A stretch of DNA of 64,000 nt. It comes from Paraburkholderia solisilvae. Lineage in GTDB: Bacteria; Pseudomonadota; Gammaproteobacteria; Burkholderiales; Burkholderiaceae. Shown here in pieces: positions 1-9,102 of this stretch (position 1 is its first letter; every line of letters starts with the position of its first letter). The notes beneath the pieces are model-generated. The model was not told the origin of the DNA, did not search any database, and worked only from the letters and a program-made list of their open reading frames with translations. Location: positions 1 through 64,000 of the forward strand of contig NZ_CADIKF010000038.1 of NCBI RefSeq assembly GCF_902859875.1, given 5' to 3'. The translations under genes and the position numbers were made by a program.

Positions 1-591
1 GCCCTGATCCGAAGCGGCGCCGGCTGCTGCGGCTGCCGCGCCGGACGCCGCGGCGCCACCTGACGCACCGGCTGCTGGCGCGCCTGGCACGGGCTTCGGC
101 GGGTCTTCGAAGTGAGCGCCGGCGTTGTTCGCCATATAGGCGACGGCGAGGCCGATTTCGTAGTCGCTATAGTCGTCGGGGCTGGTGCCGCCGCGGGGCG
201 GCATCGCGCCCTTGCCGGTCAGCGCGGTATGCCAGAGCGTGTCGAAGCCCTGCGAGATACGCGGCGCCCAGTCGGCGGTATTGGTGAATTTCGGGGCGCC
301 GGCGGCGCCGGACGCGTGACAGGCCGAGCAGACGGCCTTGTAGACCTCTTCGCCGGACTTATAGGTGCGGGGCGCGTTCGCATCGCGGATCTCGACCTGG
401 GCGATGGGCGCGATGCGCTTCGAGACTTCGGCTTCGGCGAGACCGTCGGTGCCGGCGCCGGTGCGCGTCGAACTGTCGACGTAGTGAGCGAGCAGAACGA
501 TGACGATGATGGGGATAGCAAAGCTGGCGATAACCGCCGCGATGAGCTGTCCTGGGGTCTTGATGGGGGCTCCGTGTGGTGCTTCGCTCAT
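1..591 (-). CDS. Membrane-anchored cytochrome c5 family protein (3' end outside window)
   Basis: Seen: the ATG at 591 opens 197 codons that run off the left edge. A hydrophobic segment at about residues 16-38 is an uncleaved anchor, followed by a c-type heme site CSACH at 88-92 and a likely axial Met at about 130 (KGAMPPRGG). The visible end is an Ala/Gly-rich linker. Known: Burkholderiaceae c5-type proteins of this build often carry a second heme domain after such a linker, so the missing part may be that domain. Inferred role: periplasmic electron transfer. It sits just upstream of tRNA-Arg on the opposite strand and looks like chromosomal backbone rather than island cargo. Confidence 0.85.
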   Translation of the reverse strand, partial: MSEAPHGAPIKTPGQLIAAVIASFAIPIIVIVLLAHYVDSSTRTGAGTDGLAEAEVSKRIAPIAQVEIRDANAPRTYKSGEEVYKAVCSACHASGAAGAPKFTNTADWAPRISQGFDTLWHTALTGKGAMPPRGGTSPDDYSDYEIGLAVAYMANNAGAHFEDPPKPVPGAPAAGASGGAAASGAAAAAAGAASDQG

Positions 592-921
592 GCTTGTCTC
601 GTCTCCGTGAGTAATGGTGAGCGGTACAGCGCGACGGCAACGACTTTATTGTTTGTTTCAGCCACGGCCGATTATAAGCGGAAGGTTTCGGGGACGGGGC
701 GCGGGAGGTGGGCGTGTTCAGCAGGCGTTTACCCGCATTTTGTTGTGGGTTGGGGGGAGTTGCCGGGACGTTTGATGCGGGTCGGATCGGGCGCTGAGCG
801 GCGCTGCGGTGGACGGGACAGGCGAAAACGGGTATTCTCTCGGTCTTGCTTGGCGCTGGGTTTGGTTCTGCTTCTGCTTCTGTATCATTTACCCGCGCTA
901 ACGCTTCAACTTCCCCCGCAC
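592..921. other. Intergenic region between cytochrome c gene and tRNA-Arg
   Basis: No convincing gene is visible. The stretch should hold the promoter of the leftward cytochrome gene and that of the rightward tRNA. I could not pick out clear -35/-10 pairs by eye. Confidence 0.5.
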
Positions 922-997
922 GCGCCCGTAGCTCAATGGATAGAGTACTGCCCTCCGAAGGCAGGGGTTGCTGGTTCGATCCCAGCCGGGCGCGCCA
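922..997 (+). tRNA. tRNA-Arg (anticodon CCG)
   Basis: The acceptor arms GCGCCCG (922-928) and CGGGCGC (987-993) pair fully, followed by discriminator G994 and encoded CCA 995-997. The anticodon stem CTGCC/GGCAG encloses loop CTCCGAA with anticodon CCG, and the T-loop is GGTTCGATCC. It decodes CGG. It is intact and is the apparent integration target: a recombinase-type ORF enters it antisense from the right, and partial copies of its 3' half lie at 17752-17796 and, more degenerate, at 44209-44254. Confidence 0.96.
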
Positions 998-1982
998 TTT
1001 CGAATTCTTGCCCTTCAAAGTTACCTAAAGCCTTGAACGGTAACGAAAAACTCGGGGTTCTAAACCCTTCATTTCGCACATAGGCTAACCGGTCGGCAAA
1101 GGCCAGTTTGAGAACAGTTCTCTTGTCCTCCAGACGGTCGGAAACCCATAGTTTCCAAGGGCTTGCGAGAAAGTCGAAAGCGGTTCTAAGTGTTTCGTCG
1201 AAGCTGCGCACAGGACGCCCGGTGGTAGCGATCTTTTCCGTCAGCATGATCTTACGATCCTCCAGAGACTTGATACGCGTTTCATAAGCTGCGATCACGG
1301 ACGGCACGGTCGTTTCCGCGATCCGGTCGAGAAACTGCTCGACCTGACTGTTGACCTTCACCAGTTCAGCCTTGAGTGCCTTGGTACGTTCGGCACCAGT
1401 GGCAAGGCGATGGTCCCAAAGGTCCTTGAACATCGCGCGCGCCGCCGTAAAGAGCGTTACCGACGGCTGCATGGTTTGCAGCAGGCGCTCGAAATCACCT
1501 TCGATCACGCTGCGCCGGATTGATTTCCCATAGCACTCGCATCCGCGCTTACGGCAAAGGTAATAGGGGTGATAGTCAAGCCGCCCCTTGGACCAGCAAG
1601 CCGTCAGCGGCGTGTCGCAATGGCCGCAGACCACGGCACCGCGCAGCGGGAAATCTGCATTGAGGTTCTTGCGGTTCGGCGTGCGGGCGTTGGGCAGATA
1701 CCCGGCCGCCATCTCATGGCGGGTGAAATAAGGCCGCTTGTTCGCCCGGACCGGAGCGAGACCGAGTCCGGAGATGAACAGGATTTGCTCGTCCTCAGGC
1801 AGGTTCAGTACCTCATCCGGCGTCATCAACGCGCGGGCCTGCTTTGTCCGGTGCTGTGCCGCGTGCGCGGAATAGGCGAGTCCGATCCCAGCGGTCATCC
1901 CCATCGACCAACCCTGCGCGGATTGGATGTGCGTCCCGGACCCGTCTAACCATAGCGCAACGACTGGCCGTTGCATCGCCAC
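933..1982 (-). pseudogene. Chimeric remnant: TraG/VirD4 coupling-protein tail joined to serine recombinase C-terminal region
   Basis: Seen: a 349-codon ORF in two unrelated parts. Residues about 46-99 (RALMTPDEVLNLPEDEQILF, then PVRANKRPYF) look like the conserved end of TraG/VirD4 coupling proteins. From about 103 (NLNADFPLRG) it becomes the zinc-ribbon and coiled-coil C-terminal region of a large serine recombinase, with CGHC at 119-122 and further cysteines near 143-149. The catalytic N-terminal resolvase domain and the coupling ATPase domain are both absent. The last 20 or so residues are read from the antisense of tRNA-Arg, ending at 933. Inferred: a large deletion fused two genes of a conjugative or mobilisable element, leaving a product that cannot recombine or pump DNA. 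The 240 bases upstream (1983-2221) hold no gene I can support. Confidence 0.75.
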
Positions 1983-2221
1983 TCGGGGTCTTAGCGCCCC
2001 GGCACCTCGATCAACCTCATCGCGGTTGAATTGCGACTGGTGGAGCTTTCAGCGCTCCCCAGGCCCTGGCGGATTAGGCCGATCACAGTTCGGCTGCACT
2101 CCCACGCAAATGCTTCTCGGATCGGGACATCGTTGTCCGATCCGAGAAGTAGCGGGCGACCGCAAAGGGCAAATGGAGCGGTAAAATCCATTCCGAATTA
2201 CGAGCGATTTTCCCGTCCAGC

Positions 2222-2404
2222 CTAGGGGCTAGGCAGCATTCGCAAGCAACGCTGGATGTTTTCGACTATTTTGAGAGCAGCTTTACGCTCTTGCGCCGGG
2301 CGCGTTGCATCGGCGGCGATCACGGACGCCTCGCGGAAGATCGCAGAAAGTTCGCGCGCTGACTTGCCGCGCAGTTCTTCGATGGTTGGGATGTGGTTCT
2401 GCAT
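2222..2404 (-). CDS. Small hypothetical protein, 60 aa, of the integrated element
   Basis: The ATG at 2404 follows a strong Shine-Dalgarno AGGAGG six bases upstream. The product is charged and probably helical (IPTIEELRGKSARELSAIF near the start, many Ala/Arg/Glu). No catalytic motif is visible. It points the same way as the recombinase remnant and lies close to it, so it is probably an accessory gene of the same element. Function unknown. Confidence 0.6.
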   Translation of the reverse strand: MQNHIPTIEELRGKSARELSAIFREASVIAADATRPAQERKAALKIVENIQRCLRMLPSP

Positions 2405-2804
2405 TTGTTCCTCCTTCGTTGGAGGCAGCGCTATGCAGCCTTGCAGCGTCGGAAAGGGCTCGACGGAAGCATGGCCCGAAGCACCCCGCAGGGGCCGTAA
2501 CGGCAGAGAAGGAGCGCGTGGCGCTGGCAGCCCGTGCCCGTCGTGCGAACACGAAGCACAAAGGCCTGCACTAAGCGGATTTCACGCGAAGAGGAAAAGA
2601 TGCACACACCGACCATCGCGGAAGGGTGCGCGAGGATCGCGAGCTTGCGGTGATTTGCGATTGACGCAGTATCTATTGCCCGCGTACGTTGGGGCACACG
2701 CAACCAAAACGAGTCGTCTAATGCCTGGGCGCAATCAAAGATGAAAGCGCGAGGTTTTAAGGACAAAATCAACCCATAGCGAGCAAAACATTTGAGGGGA
2801 CCAA
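2405..2804. other. Divergent intergenic region upstream of the Gabija-like operon
   Basis: No gene recognised; overlapping short ORFs here lack ribosome sites and family features. It should contain the rightward promoter of the nuclease/helicase operon and the leftward promoter of the 60-aa gene. A TTGACG at 2661-2666 is a possible -35 but has no good -10 at standard spacing. Confidence 0.4.
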
Positions 2805-5165
2805 ATGCGTATCGAGCACGTCGAAATAGGCAATTTCCGCAAGCTTCAGAGGGTACGGGTCGATCTCGCCGAAAAGACAACCGTCTTTGTCGGAGCTAAC
2901 AATAGTGGCAAGACCTCCGCGATGGTCGCGCTTCGACATTTCCTCGTCGGGCGCACGGATTTCTCGATAAATGATTTCACGCTATCCAACTGGCCGAAAT
3001 TGGATGCGCTCGGTCAGCAATGGGAATCCCCGAAGGCGGGCGAAGAAGATCTAAAGTTCGACTGGGATACCGTCCTGCCGCACCTCGATGTTTGGCTGAA
3101 TGTTCCAATGGACGATCTTCACTACGTCCAAAAAATCCTCCCGACGCTGGATTTGACGGGAACGCTTATCGGAGTTCGTCTGCGCTATGAGCCGAAGGAT
3201 GTCGTTGCATTTAAAGCTGAATATCTAAAGGCCAAGTTGGCGGCGGCAGCGGTCATGAGCGCGAATGCTTCGGCGGGCGGCGCGACACACGGCGCGGGTG
3301 GGTCAGGGACAGATAGTTTTGCGCTTTGGCCGCGATCGCTTATGGACTTCCTGTCCATCAAGCTGCGCTCAGTATTCGAGATTCGCGCCTATTTGCTCGA
3401 CCCGGCACAGCTTACCGCGCCCAAAGATGGGATTGCGGCTCCGCAGGCCCTTCCGTCTGGCAGCGAGCCAATCGAAGGGGACCCCCTCAGAAACATAATT
3501 CGCATCGACGAGATCAGTGCGCAACGCGGGTTCGGATTTTCTGTCGCCTCGGCGCGAGGCGAAGACGATCAAGATGAAGGTCGAATGCGTGGAGGAAGGA
3601 AGCTGTCGAGTCAGCTCAGGCATTACTACACTCAGCATTTGGACCCCTTCGATCAACCGGAGCCGAAGGATCTGGAGGCTTTGCAGGCTTTGCATGGTGC
3701 GCAAAGGGCTTTCGGTAAGCGTCTTGAGGATGGTTTCGCCGCCGCGCTCAAGGAACTGGAGCAGATCGGATATCCGGGTGTGACCGACCCCAAGCTGACG
3801 ATCACAACCAATATCAAGCCGGTCGATGGTCTAAATCACGCATCTGCCGTTCAGTACGTCGTGCCCACGCATCAAAGTGCAGGAGGTGGATTTCTCCATT
3901 GTCTTCCAGAGGATTCAAACGGCCTCGGATATCAGAACCTCGTTTCCATCATCTTTGCGTTGATGAGCTTTCGCGACAAGTGGATGCGTGTCGGAAAGGC
4001 TGCAAAGACGGTCAAGGAAGGAGAGGATCTGATTCCTCCGCTTCATCTCGTGCTAATCGAGGAGCCGGAGGCCCACCTACACGCGCAAGTGCAACAGGTC
4101 TTTATAAGGCAGGCCTATGACGTTCTGCGCAAGCACGACAAGCTGAAAGCATCGAAGGATCTTTCCACTCAGCTTGTCGTCAGCACTCATTCAAGCCATC
4201 TTGCGCATGAGGCAGAGTTCTCGTCGCTCAGGTATTTTCGACGGTTGCCCGTCAAAGCCGAGGATGGCTCCGTTCCGATCTCATCGGTTGTGAATCTGTC
4301 TGAGACTTTCGGCAACGAAGACGAGACCGGTCGTTTCGTAAAACGATATTTGAAGGCAACGCATTGCGACCTGTTTTTTGCCGATGGCGCAGTGCTCGTT
4401 GAAGGGCCCGCCGAACGAATTCTCGTGCCGCATTTCGTGAGGTCCAGGGACCAGTACGAGTTCTTGCGACGGTGCTATGTGACATGGCTGGAGATTGGCG
4501 GCAGCCATGCTCACCGGCTCAAATCGCTCATTGAGCATCTGGGACTGAATACGCTAGTCATTACCGACCTTGATGCGAAGGATGTCTCCGGAAAATCGGT
4601 CCCGCCCGCTCGGGGTGCCAGCCTCAAAACGCGCAACGAAACATTGAAGACTTGGGTGCCTAAGGTTGAAGCGCTCGATACCTTACTTGACGTTAAAGAG
4701 CCGGATCTTGCAATTTCTGACGGGAGCGGCTACGGCATCCGTGTGGCTTTTCAACAGCCGATACAGGCCGCGTTCAAGTCAACCGCTGCGGTCGAATTGC
4801 TGGCGAACACCTTCGAGGATGCGCTGCTCTATGAGAATCTGGAGTCGTTCAAGACTTTGGATGGTAGCGGCTTGATGGACCGTTTGAAAAAGTCGATCAC
4901 CGATGCGACAGATGCAGCCGACCTTTCGTCTAAGGTCGCCGCTGATCTTGCGAAGGGTGGTAAGGCGGAGTTTGCGATGGAACTTCTATACGGCAGCACT
5001 ATTGATAGCATGACCGTTCCTGCATATATCGACAAAGGGCTGCTCTGGCTTGCCGCGCAGTTGCAGCGCAAAGAAGACGACGTGCTAGGGAAAGGGCCGG
5101 TGGCCGTCTTGATGAAGGCTGAATCCGCTGCAAATTCGGCGGTTGCAGATCCGGAGGCCGCATGA
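2805..5165 (+). CDS. OLD-family ATP-dependent endonuclease (GajA-like nuclease of a Gabija-type defence operon)
   Basis: Known: class 2 OLD nucleases combine an ABC-type ATPase with a TOPRIM nuclease and pair with a UvrD-like helicase in Gabija anti-phage systems. Seen: Walker A GANNSGKT at residues 30-37, ABC-like signature (LGYQN) near 370, Walker B LVLIEEPEAH near 415, H-loop STHSSH near 460, then TOPRIM elements VEGPAERI near 530 and ITDLDAKD near 585. At 786 aa it is longer than classical GajA (about 580 aa), with an insert in the ATPase half and a C-terminal extension. The ATG at 2805 has GAGGGGAC just upstream. Its stop overlaps the helicase start (ATGA), indicating translational coupling. 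No lesion is visible. Confidence 0.87.
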   Translation: MRIEHVEIGNFRKLQRVRVDLAEKTTVFVGANNSGKTSAMVALRHFLVGRTDFSINDFTLSNWPKLDALGQQWESPKAGEEDLKFDWDTVLPHLDVWLNVPMDDLHYVQKILPTLDLTGTLIGVRLRYEPKDVVAFKAEYLKAKLAAAAVMSANASAGGATHGAGGSGTDSFALWPRSLMDFLSIKLRSVFEIRAYLLDPAQLTAPKDGIAAPQALPSGSEPIEGDPLRNIIRIDEISAQRGFGFSVASARGEDDQDEGRMRGGRKLSSQLRHYYTQHLDPFDQPEPKDLEALQALHGAQRAFGKRLEDGFAAALKELEQIGYPGVTDPKLTITTNIKPVDGLNHASAVQYVVPTHQSAGGGFLHCLPEDSNGLGYQNLVSIIFALMSFRDKWMRVGKAAKTVKEGEDLIPPLHLVLIEEPEAHLHAQVQQVFIRQAYDVLRKHDKLKASKDLSTQLVVSTHSSHLAHEAEFSSLRYFRRLPVKAEDGSVPISSVVNLSETFGNEDETGRFVKRYLKATHCDLFFADGAVLVEGPAERILVPHFVRSRDQYEFLRRCYVTWLEIGGSHAHRLKSLIEHLGLNTLVITDLDAKDVSGKSVPPARGASLKTRNETLKTWVPKVEALDTLLDVKEPDLAISDGSGYGIRVAFQQPIQAAFKSTAAVELLANTFEDALLYENLESFKTLDGSGLMDRLKKSITDATDAADLSSKVAADLAKGGKAEFAMELLYGSTIDSMTVPAYIDKGLLWLAAQLQRKEDDVLGKGPVAVLMKAESAANSAVADPEAA

Positions 5166-7057
5166 CGGATGCATCGCAAGTCCCTACGGAGGCAGCGAGC
5201 GATGCTCATGTTGACGATGAAATCGCGGCATGTCTCAACCTCGATACGCCGAAGAGCTTTTTTCTGTTCGCTGGCGCAGGATCGGGTAAGACCCGTTCAT
5301 TGGTAACGGCTCTCCGGCACGTGCAAACGACGATGACCGAAACGCTCCGGATCAAGGGGCAACGGGTCGCGGTGATCACGTTCACCAATGCTGCTAGTGA
5401 CGAGATCAAGAGACGGTTGCTTTTCGATCCCCTGATCGATGTTCGGACCATTCACAGCTTTGCATGGTCGCTCATCGAGGGATTGAATCACGATATTCGC
5501 GAATGGTTGCGCGTTGATCTTGCGAATGACATCGAGTCGTTGAAGGCAGAGGAAGCAAAGGGGCGCAAAGGCACCAAGGCTTCTGCGACCCGCCTCAGCA
5601 AGATTGAGTCGAAGACAAGGCGTCTTCAGAATCTGCCTCATATCAGGACGTTCACGTACAGTCCTACCGGCGATAACCGAGGGCGCGATGCGCTGAACCA
5701 CAATGAGGTTCTAATGCTCACGGCGCATTTCCTGAGCGGGAAACCGGCCATGCAAAGCATTCTTGCCGGGCGCTAGCCCATCCTGCTCATCGACGAAAGC
5801 CAGGATACGAACAAGCATCTCGTTGATGCGCTTTTTGTAGTTCAATCGAGGTTGAGCGGCAAATTCCTGCTTGGCCTGATCGGCGACACAATGCAGCGTA
5901 TCTATTCGGATGGTAAGGACGGTCTGGGCGAGAACCTTCCGAAAGACTGGGCGACGCCGGGAAAGATTTTGAATTATCGGTGTCCTAAGCGCGTTGTAAA
6001 GCTCATAAACAAGGTTCGGAGCACGACCGATAAGCAGGAGCAAGTTCCGCGACCGACGGCATGCGATGGGTTTGTCAGGCTCTTCATTCTTCCGAGCGAC
6101 ATGGCGGAAAAGCCGGAAGCGGAGCGGGCCATCGCCGCGTACATGGCTGACATCACCGGCGATGAAAAATGGACGCAGCCGAGAGAAATCAAGACACTGA
6201 CCCTTGAGCATCGCATGGCGGCGTCACGGCTCGGTTTTCTTGACGCTTTTATAGCCCTCTATACGCACGAAAGCTGGCGCACCAGTTTTCTGGAAGGCAC
6301 GCTCCCAGTCTTTCGATTTTTCTCCGAGCAAGTCCTTCCTCTCGTTCGCGCCAAGCAGGCAGGCGACAGGTTTGCCGTCGCCCGCATCGCCAAGACATAT
6401 TCCCCGCTTCTGAGTCAGGAAGCTTTGCGTCAGTCGAAAGACAACAAGCTGTTGCTCCAGAACGTGAGCAAGGCCGTCGATGGGTTGCTCGAACTGTGGA
6501 AGGATGACGCAATCCCTTCGTTGCTGGAGGTGTTGCAGTTTGTCGCAAGCGTGAACCTGCTCGAAATTCCGGAGGCACTGAAGCCGCACGCGTCAGGAAC
6601 GATCGAAGCGGCGGCTGAAAATACGTCTGTCGCGAACGAGCTGGAAGACCGTCAGACCGAACGTGACATCGCGATCCAAGCTTTCCTCAACACGCCTTTC
6701 TCTCAAATCGAGCCGATGACCGAGTACCTTTCGGGCAAGGCGCACTTCGATACGCATCAGGGCGTTAAAGGGCTGGAGTTCGAGCGTGTGATGGTCATCA
6801 TGGACGATTCCGAAGCGCGCGGCTTCATGTTCAAGTATGAAGACCTGTTCGGAGGCAAGCCCTCAGGGGACAAGACCGTCGAAGCGACGAAGCGCTTGTT
6901 TTATGTAACGGCGAGTCGCGCCGAGAAAAGCCTTGTCCTTGTTGCCTACACGTCTTCGGCAGAGCGGGTCAAATCTTTCGTGTTGACCCAAGGATGGTTT
7001 GAGCCGGAGGAAGTTATTTTGGATCTGTCAAACGCTGCTGCGCTCCCTGCCAATTAG
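5162..7057 (+). pseudogene. UvrD/Rep-like helicase (GajB-like) with an in-frame TAG at codon 205
   Basis: Seen: one frame from ATG 5162 to TAG 7055-7057 holds the superfamily 1A helicase motifs: Walker A AGAGSGKT near residue 40, Ia FTNAASDE near 78, DEAD-type II LLIDESQDT (about 5786-5812), III GDTMQRIY, V GVKGLEFERV and VI FYVTASRAEKS. A TAG at 5774-5776 lies just before motif II in AGR-stop-PILLIDES; relatives usually have an aromatic residue there, so TAC or TAT to TAG is the simplest explanation. Translation could restart at ATG 5852, but that product lacks motifs I, Ia and II. Either a nonsense pseudogene, a suppressed stop or a sequencing error. The intact downstream frame argues that the change is recent. 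Confidence 0.85.
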
Positions 7058-7257
7058 GCATTGGGCGAAAGCCTTGGCGACAGTTGATCCTATCCGCCAG
7101 CGGTTTCAGTTTCTCTGACTACAGTTATCGCAAATCAATCAGAATTGTATATGCGGGGAAATCCCGGGGACTTGTGAGCGATAAACAGGCGCTATCACTC
7201 AAGGATGTACCCCGCTCGGTACGTTGTGCGCTGGCGGATAGGACGACGTAGCAAAGA

Positions 7258-7776
7258 CTATTTCACGTCCGACCGGGTCACATGGGTTTTGGCGTTTCGC
7301 AAACTGACCGCGAAACAAACGATCCGGTCCCGCCACTCAACTGGAACAAGATCGGCGCGCGTAGCCTCTGACGCGATGTTGATGAAGATCCCGAGCGGGT
7401 AGTTCAGGAGGTCCATCATGCTGATCAGGCTGCCGAAATCACCGGTCGCGCCTTTCTTGGACGCCACCCGTTTGATCTCAATCACGGCGATATTCCCGTC
7501 CCGGCGTGAACCATGGCGACTCTCGTCAAAGGGCTCGTGAACGATGATGTCGGGCCGGATTTTCAGGCCGTGGCTATCAAAATGCTTCTGGTATTCCTGC
7601 TCGATGATGGCCTTATCTGGAAGAAAATCTGCCGGGATAGTCTTTTTCAGCTCAGCCAGCAACTCACCCTGAAAGCCCCGCTCGTTCTCGTAAAACCGGG
7701 GCGTGGTGATGGCGCGAAGCGCGTCGGTCAAATGATCGAGAAAGGTGTCACGGTCCATGATGTCTCGCTCTCTCAC
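7258..7776 (-). CDS. PD-(D/E)XK nuclease-like protein, 172 aa, second gene of a candidate defence pair
   Basis: Seen: a possible restriction-fold active site: E38 in GFQGE, D76 in RPDIIV and E100-x-K102 in VIEIKR, with the right order and spacing for PD-(D/E)XK enzymes. No other domain is evident. The GTG at 7776 overlaps the stop of the upstream gene (GTGA), implying coupled translation; an ATG at 7758 is an alternative start. Upstream in the operon is a protein with a HEPN RNase motif. Inferred: a small nuclease acting with that partner. It could also be a structural relative without catalytic activity. Confidence 0.62.
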   Translation of the reverse strand: MRERDIMDRDTFLDHLTDALRAITTPRFYENERGFQGELLAELKKTIPADFLPDKAIIEQEYQKHFDSHGLKIRPDIIVHEPFDESRHGSRRDGNIAVIEIKRVASKKGATGDFGSLISMMDLLNYPLGIFINIASEATRADLVPVEWRDRIVCFAVSLRNAKTHVTRSDVK

Positions 7777-8504
7777 TGCGCCCTACGCTCGCGCCATTTC
7801 CGCTCTTCCTCTCCCAGATCGATCCCATCGACACTGAGGAAAAAATCCCTCTGACTGAATCGCTTGATGCGAACAAGGGCAGGGTCGTGTCGGCATGGCA
7901 TGCTGAGGTCCAGCTTTTCTCCGCCGAAGGCCTCGACCGCGCCAGACAACAGTTCGCCGAGCAGCGTCCATGCCTCGAACGCGACATCAAGTAGATCCCT
8001 GTCCGGAAACTCCGGGATCATCCATGTGCGCCAGAGCGCAGGGGCAGAGTCACAGTCCGGGCCAAGACCGCGCATGAGCTTGTTTGTCCGGCAGATCTCT
8101 TTGTAACGCTCATAAGCCTCATCGGACGATTCCCACGGATGAACGGCGAAGGGAAACGTGAGCTTGATTTTCGTGCCCTCTGTCGTGCCGATCTGGCCAC
8201 GGCTGTTCGGGTTCAGCCCCCCGTGGTGAACGATAAAGTCGCGCTGCTTACCGAGTTTCTGGAACAGGTCATTCCCCGAAACCGCGTCCTGAAGCGGCTT
8301 GATTTTGGCCCTCACTTCAGGGTGACGTTGTAAATCGTTGTGCAATTTCAGTGGCACTTCCTTGACGGCTCGGATGAAGGAATTCAGGGAATAGCGAAAC
8401 CCATCCGGCTCATGATAGTTGCCCTCCATCTGATGCAGATGCCAGTGGCATTCCTGCCAGCGATCAAGAGAAAGCTCCAGATTGTCGTGTGCACAAGGTT
8501 CCAT
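7773..8504 (-). CDS. HEPN-like protein, 243 aa, first gene of a candidate defence pair
   Basis: Seen: a mostly helical, charged protein with LGKQRDFIVHH near residues 84-94. This contains R88-D-x3-H93, the R-polar-x3-H active-site pattern of HEPN RNases. A loop GGLNPNSRG follows. ATG 8504 has AAGGGA about ten bases upstream. It overlaps by four bases with the PD-(D/E)XK-like gene and sits directly behind the Gabija-like operon, convergent with it. Known: HEPN proteins are common RNase toxins in abortive infection and toxin-antitoxin systems. The fold assignment rests on one motif and context, so it is tentative. Confidence 0.58.
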   Translation of the reverse strand: MEPCAHDNLELSLDRWQECHWHLHQMEGNYHEPDGFRYSLNSFIRAVKEVPLKLHNDLQRHPEVRAKIKPLQDAVSGNDLFQKLGKQRDFIVHHGGLNPNSRGQIGTTEGTKIKLTFPFAVHPWESSDEAYERYKEICRTNKLMRGLGPDCDSAPALWRTWMIPEFPDRDLLDVAFEAWTLLGELLSGAVEAFGGEKLDLSMPCRHDPALVRIKRFSQRDFFLSVDGIDLGEEERKWRERRAQ

Positions 8505-8742
8505 GAGATCCGTCCCTTCGTTGTTCGCCGCCCATGCCCATTGTCAGGCATTGGTCGTCAATGCAAGGGCTGCGACTAGCCATTGAATATTGTCATATTG
8601 GTTTTTCCGGTCGTCTCGCGCAGTCCGGCGTAAGCCCGGTCTGGCGGTTTCTCCGTGATCCGATCAGTCCCCCTGGTTGCACACGTGAAATTGCTCGTGC
8701 TTCAGCGCATTAACCGGGAATCGCATACACTTTTATCTTGAT

Positions 8743-8765
8743 ATGTACGGACAAATGGCGTACAT
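8743..8765. promoter_or_regulatory. Probable operator of the DUF1778/GNAT toxin-antitoxin operon
   Basis: A perfect 7-base inverted repeat, ATGTACG (8743-8749) and CGTACAT (8759-8765), is separated by nine bases and lies 40 bases before the antitoxin ATG. Flanking A/T-rich bases are also roughly symmetrical. Ribbon-helix-helix antitoxins normally bind such dyads to repress their own promoter. Confidence 0.6.
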
Positions 8766-8805
8766 TGAGATATAGCGATGATGAAACAAGTCCGTGAGGT
8801 AAGCC

Positions 8806-9102
8806 ATGCTGAATACGCCAGAAACCCAAGACAAGCCACGCAACGCGCGGCTGGAAGCGCGCGTGTCCAGCGATCAGAAGGATTTCTTCCAACGTGCCGC
8901 CAGCCTGACCGGTCGCACTCTGAGCGAACTCGTGATCGACAGCACGCAGGAAGCTGCCACAAAGATCGTGCAAGAACACGAAATCATTCGCCTGTCCCGT
9001 GAGGAACAGGTCGCCTTCGTGTCCGCCTTGCTGTCTCCATCCGAGCCGGGTGCGCGTCTGCAAAAAGCCGTACAGGGCTATCGTCAGAAGGCGGGGCTGT
9101 GA
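8806..9102 (+). CDS. DUF1778 ribbon-helix-helix antitoxin (TacA-like)
   Basis: Seen: a 98-aa protein whose N-terminal NARLEARVSSDQKDFFQRAA and following LTGRTLSELVIDS match the ribbon-helix-helix region of DUF1778 antitoxins. The C-terminal half (LSREEQVAFVSALLSPSEP) is the tail that wraps the acetyltransferase toxin. The ATG at 8806 follows GAGG seven bases upstream. The stop abuts the toxin start. Known role: binds DNA at its own promoter and neutralises the GNAT toxin. Confidence 0.88.
   Translation: MLNTPETQDKPRNARLEARVSSDQKDFFQRAASLTGRTLSELVIDSTQEAATKIVQEHEIIRLSREEQVAFVSALLSPSEPGARLQKAVQGYRQKAGL

Noticed and set aside
933..1000. The protein ending GIEPATPAFGG read from this segment
   Set aside because: This common database tail is just the antisense of a tRNA gene; it is not a functional domain.
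112..1083. A 323-codon plus-strand frame spanning the left edge
   Set aside because: It is antisense to the cytochrome c5 gene, then passes through the intergenic region and tRNA-Arg; not protein coding.
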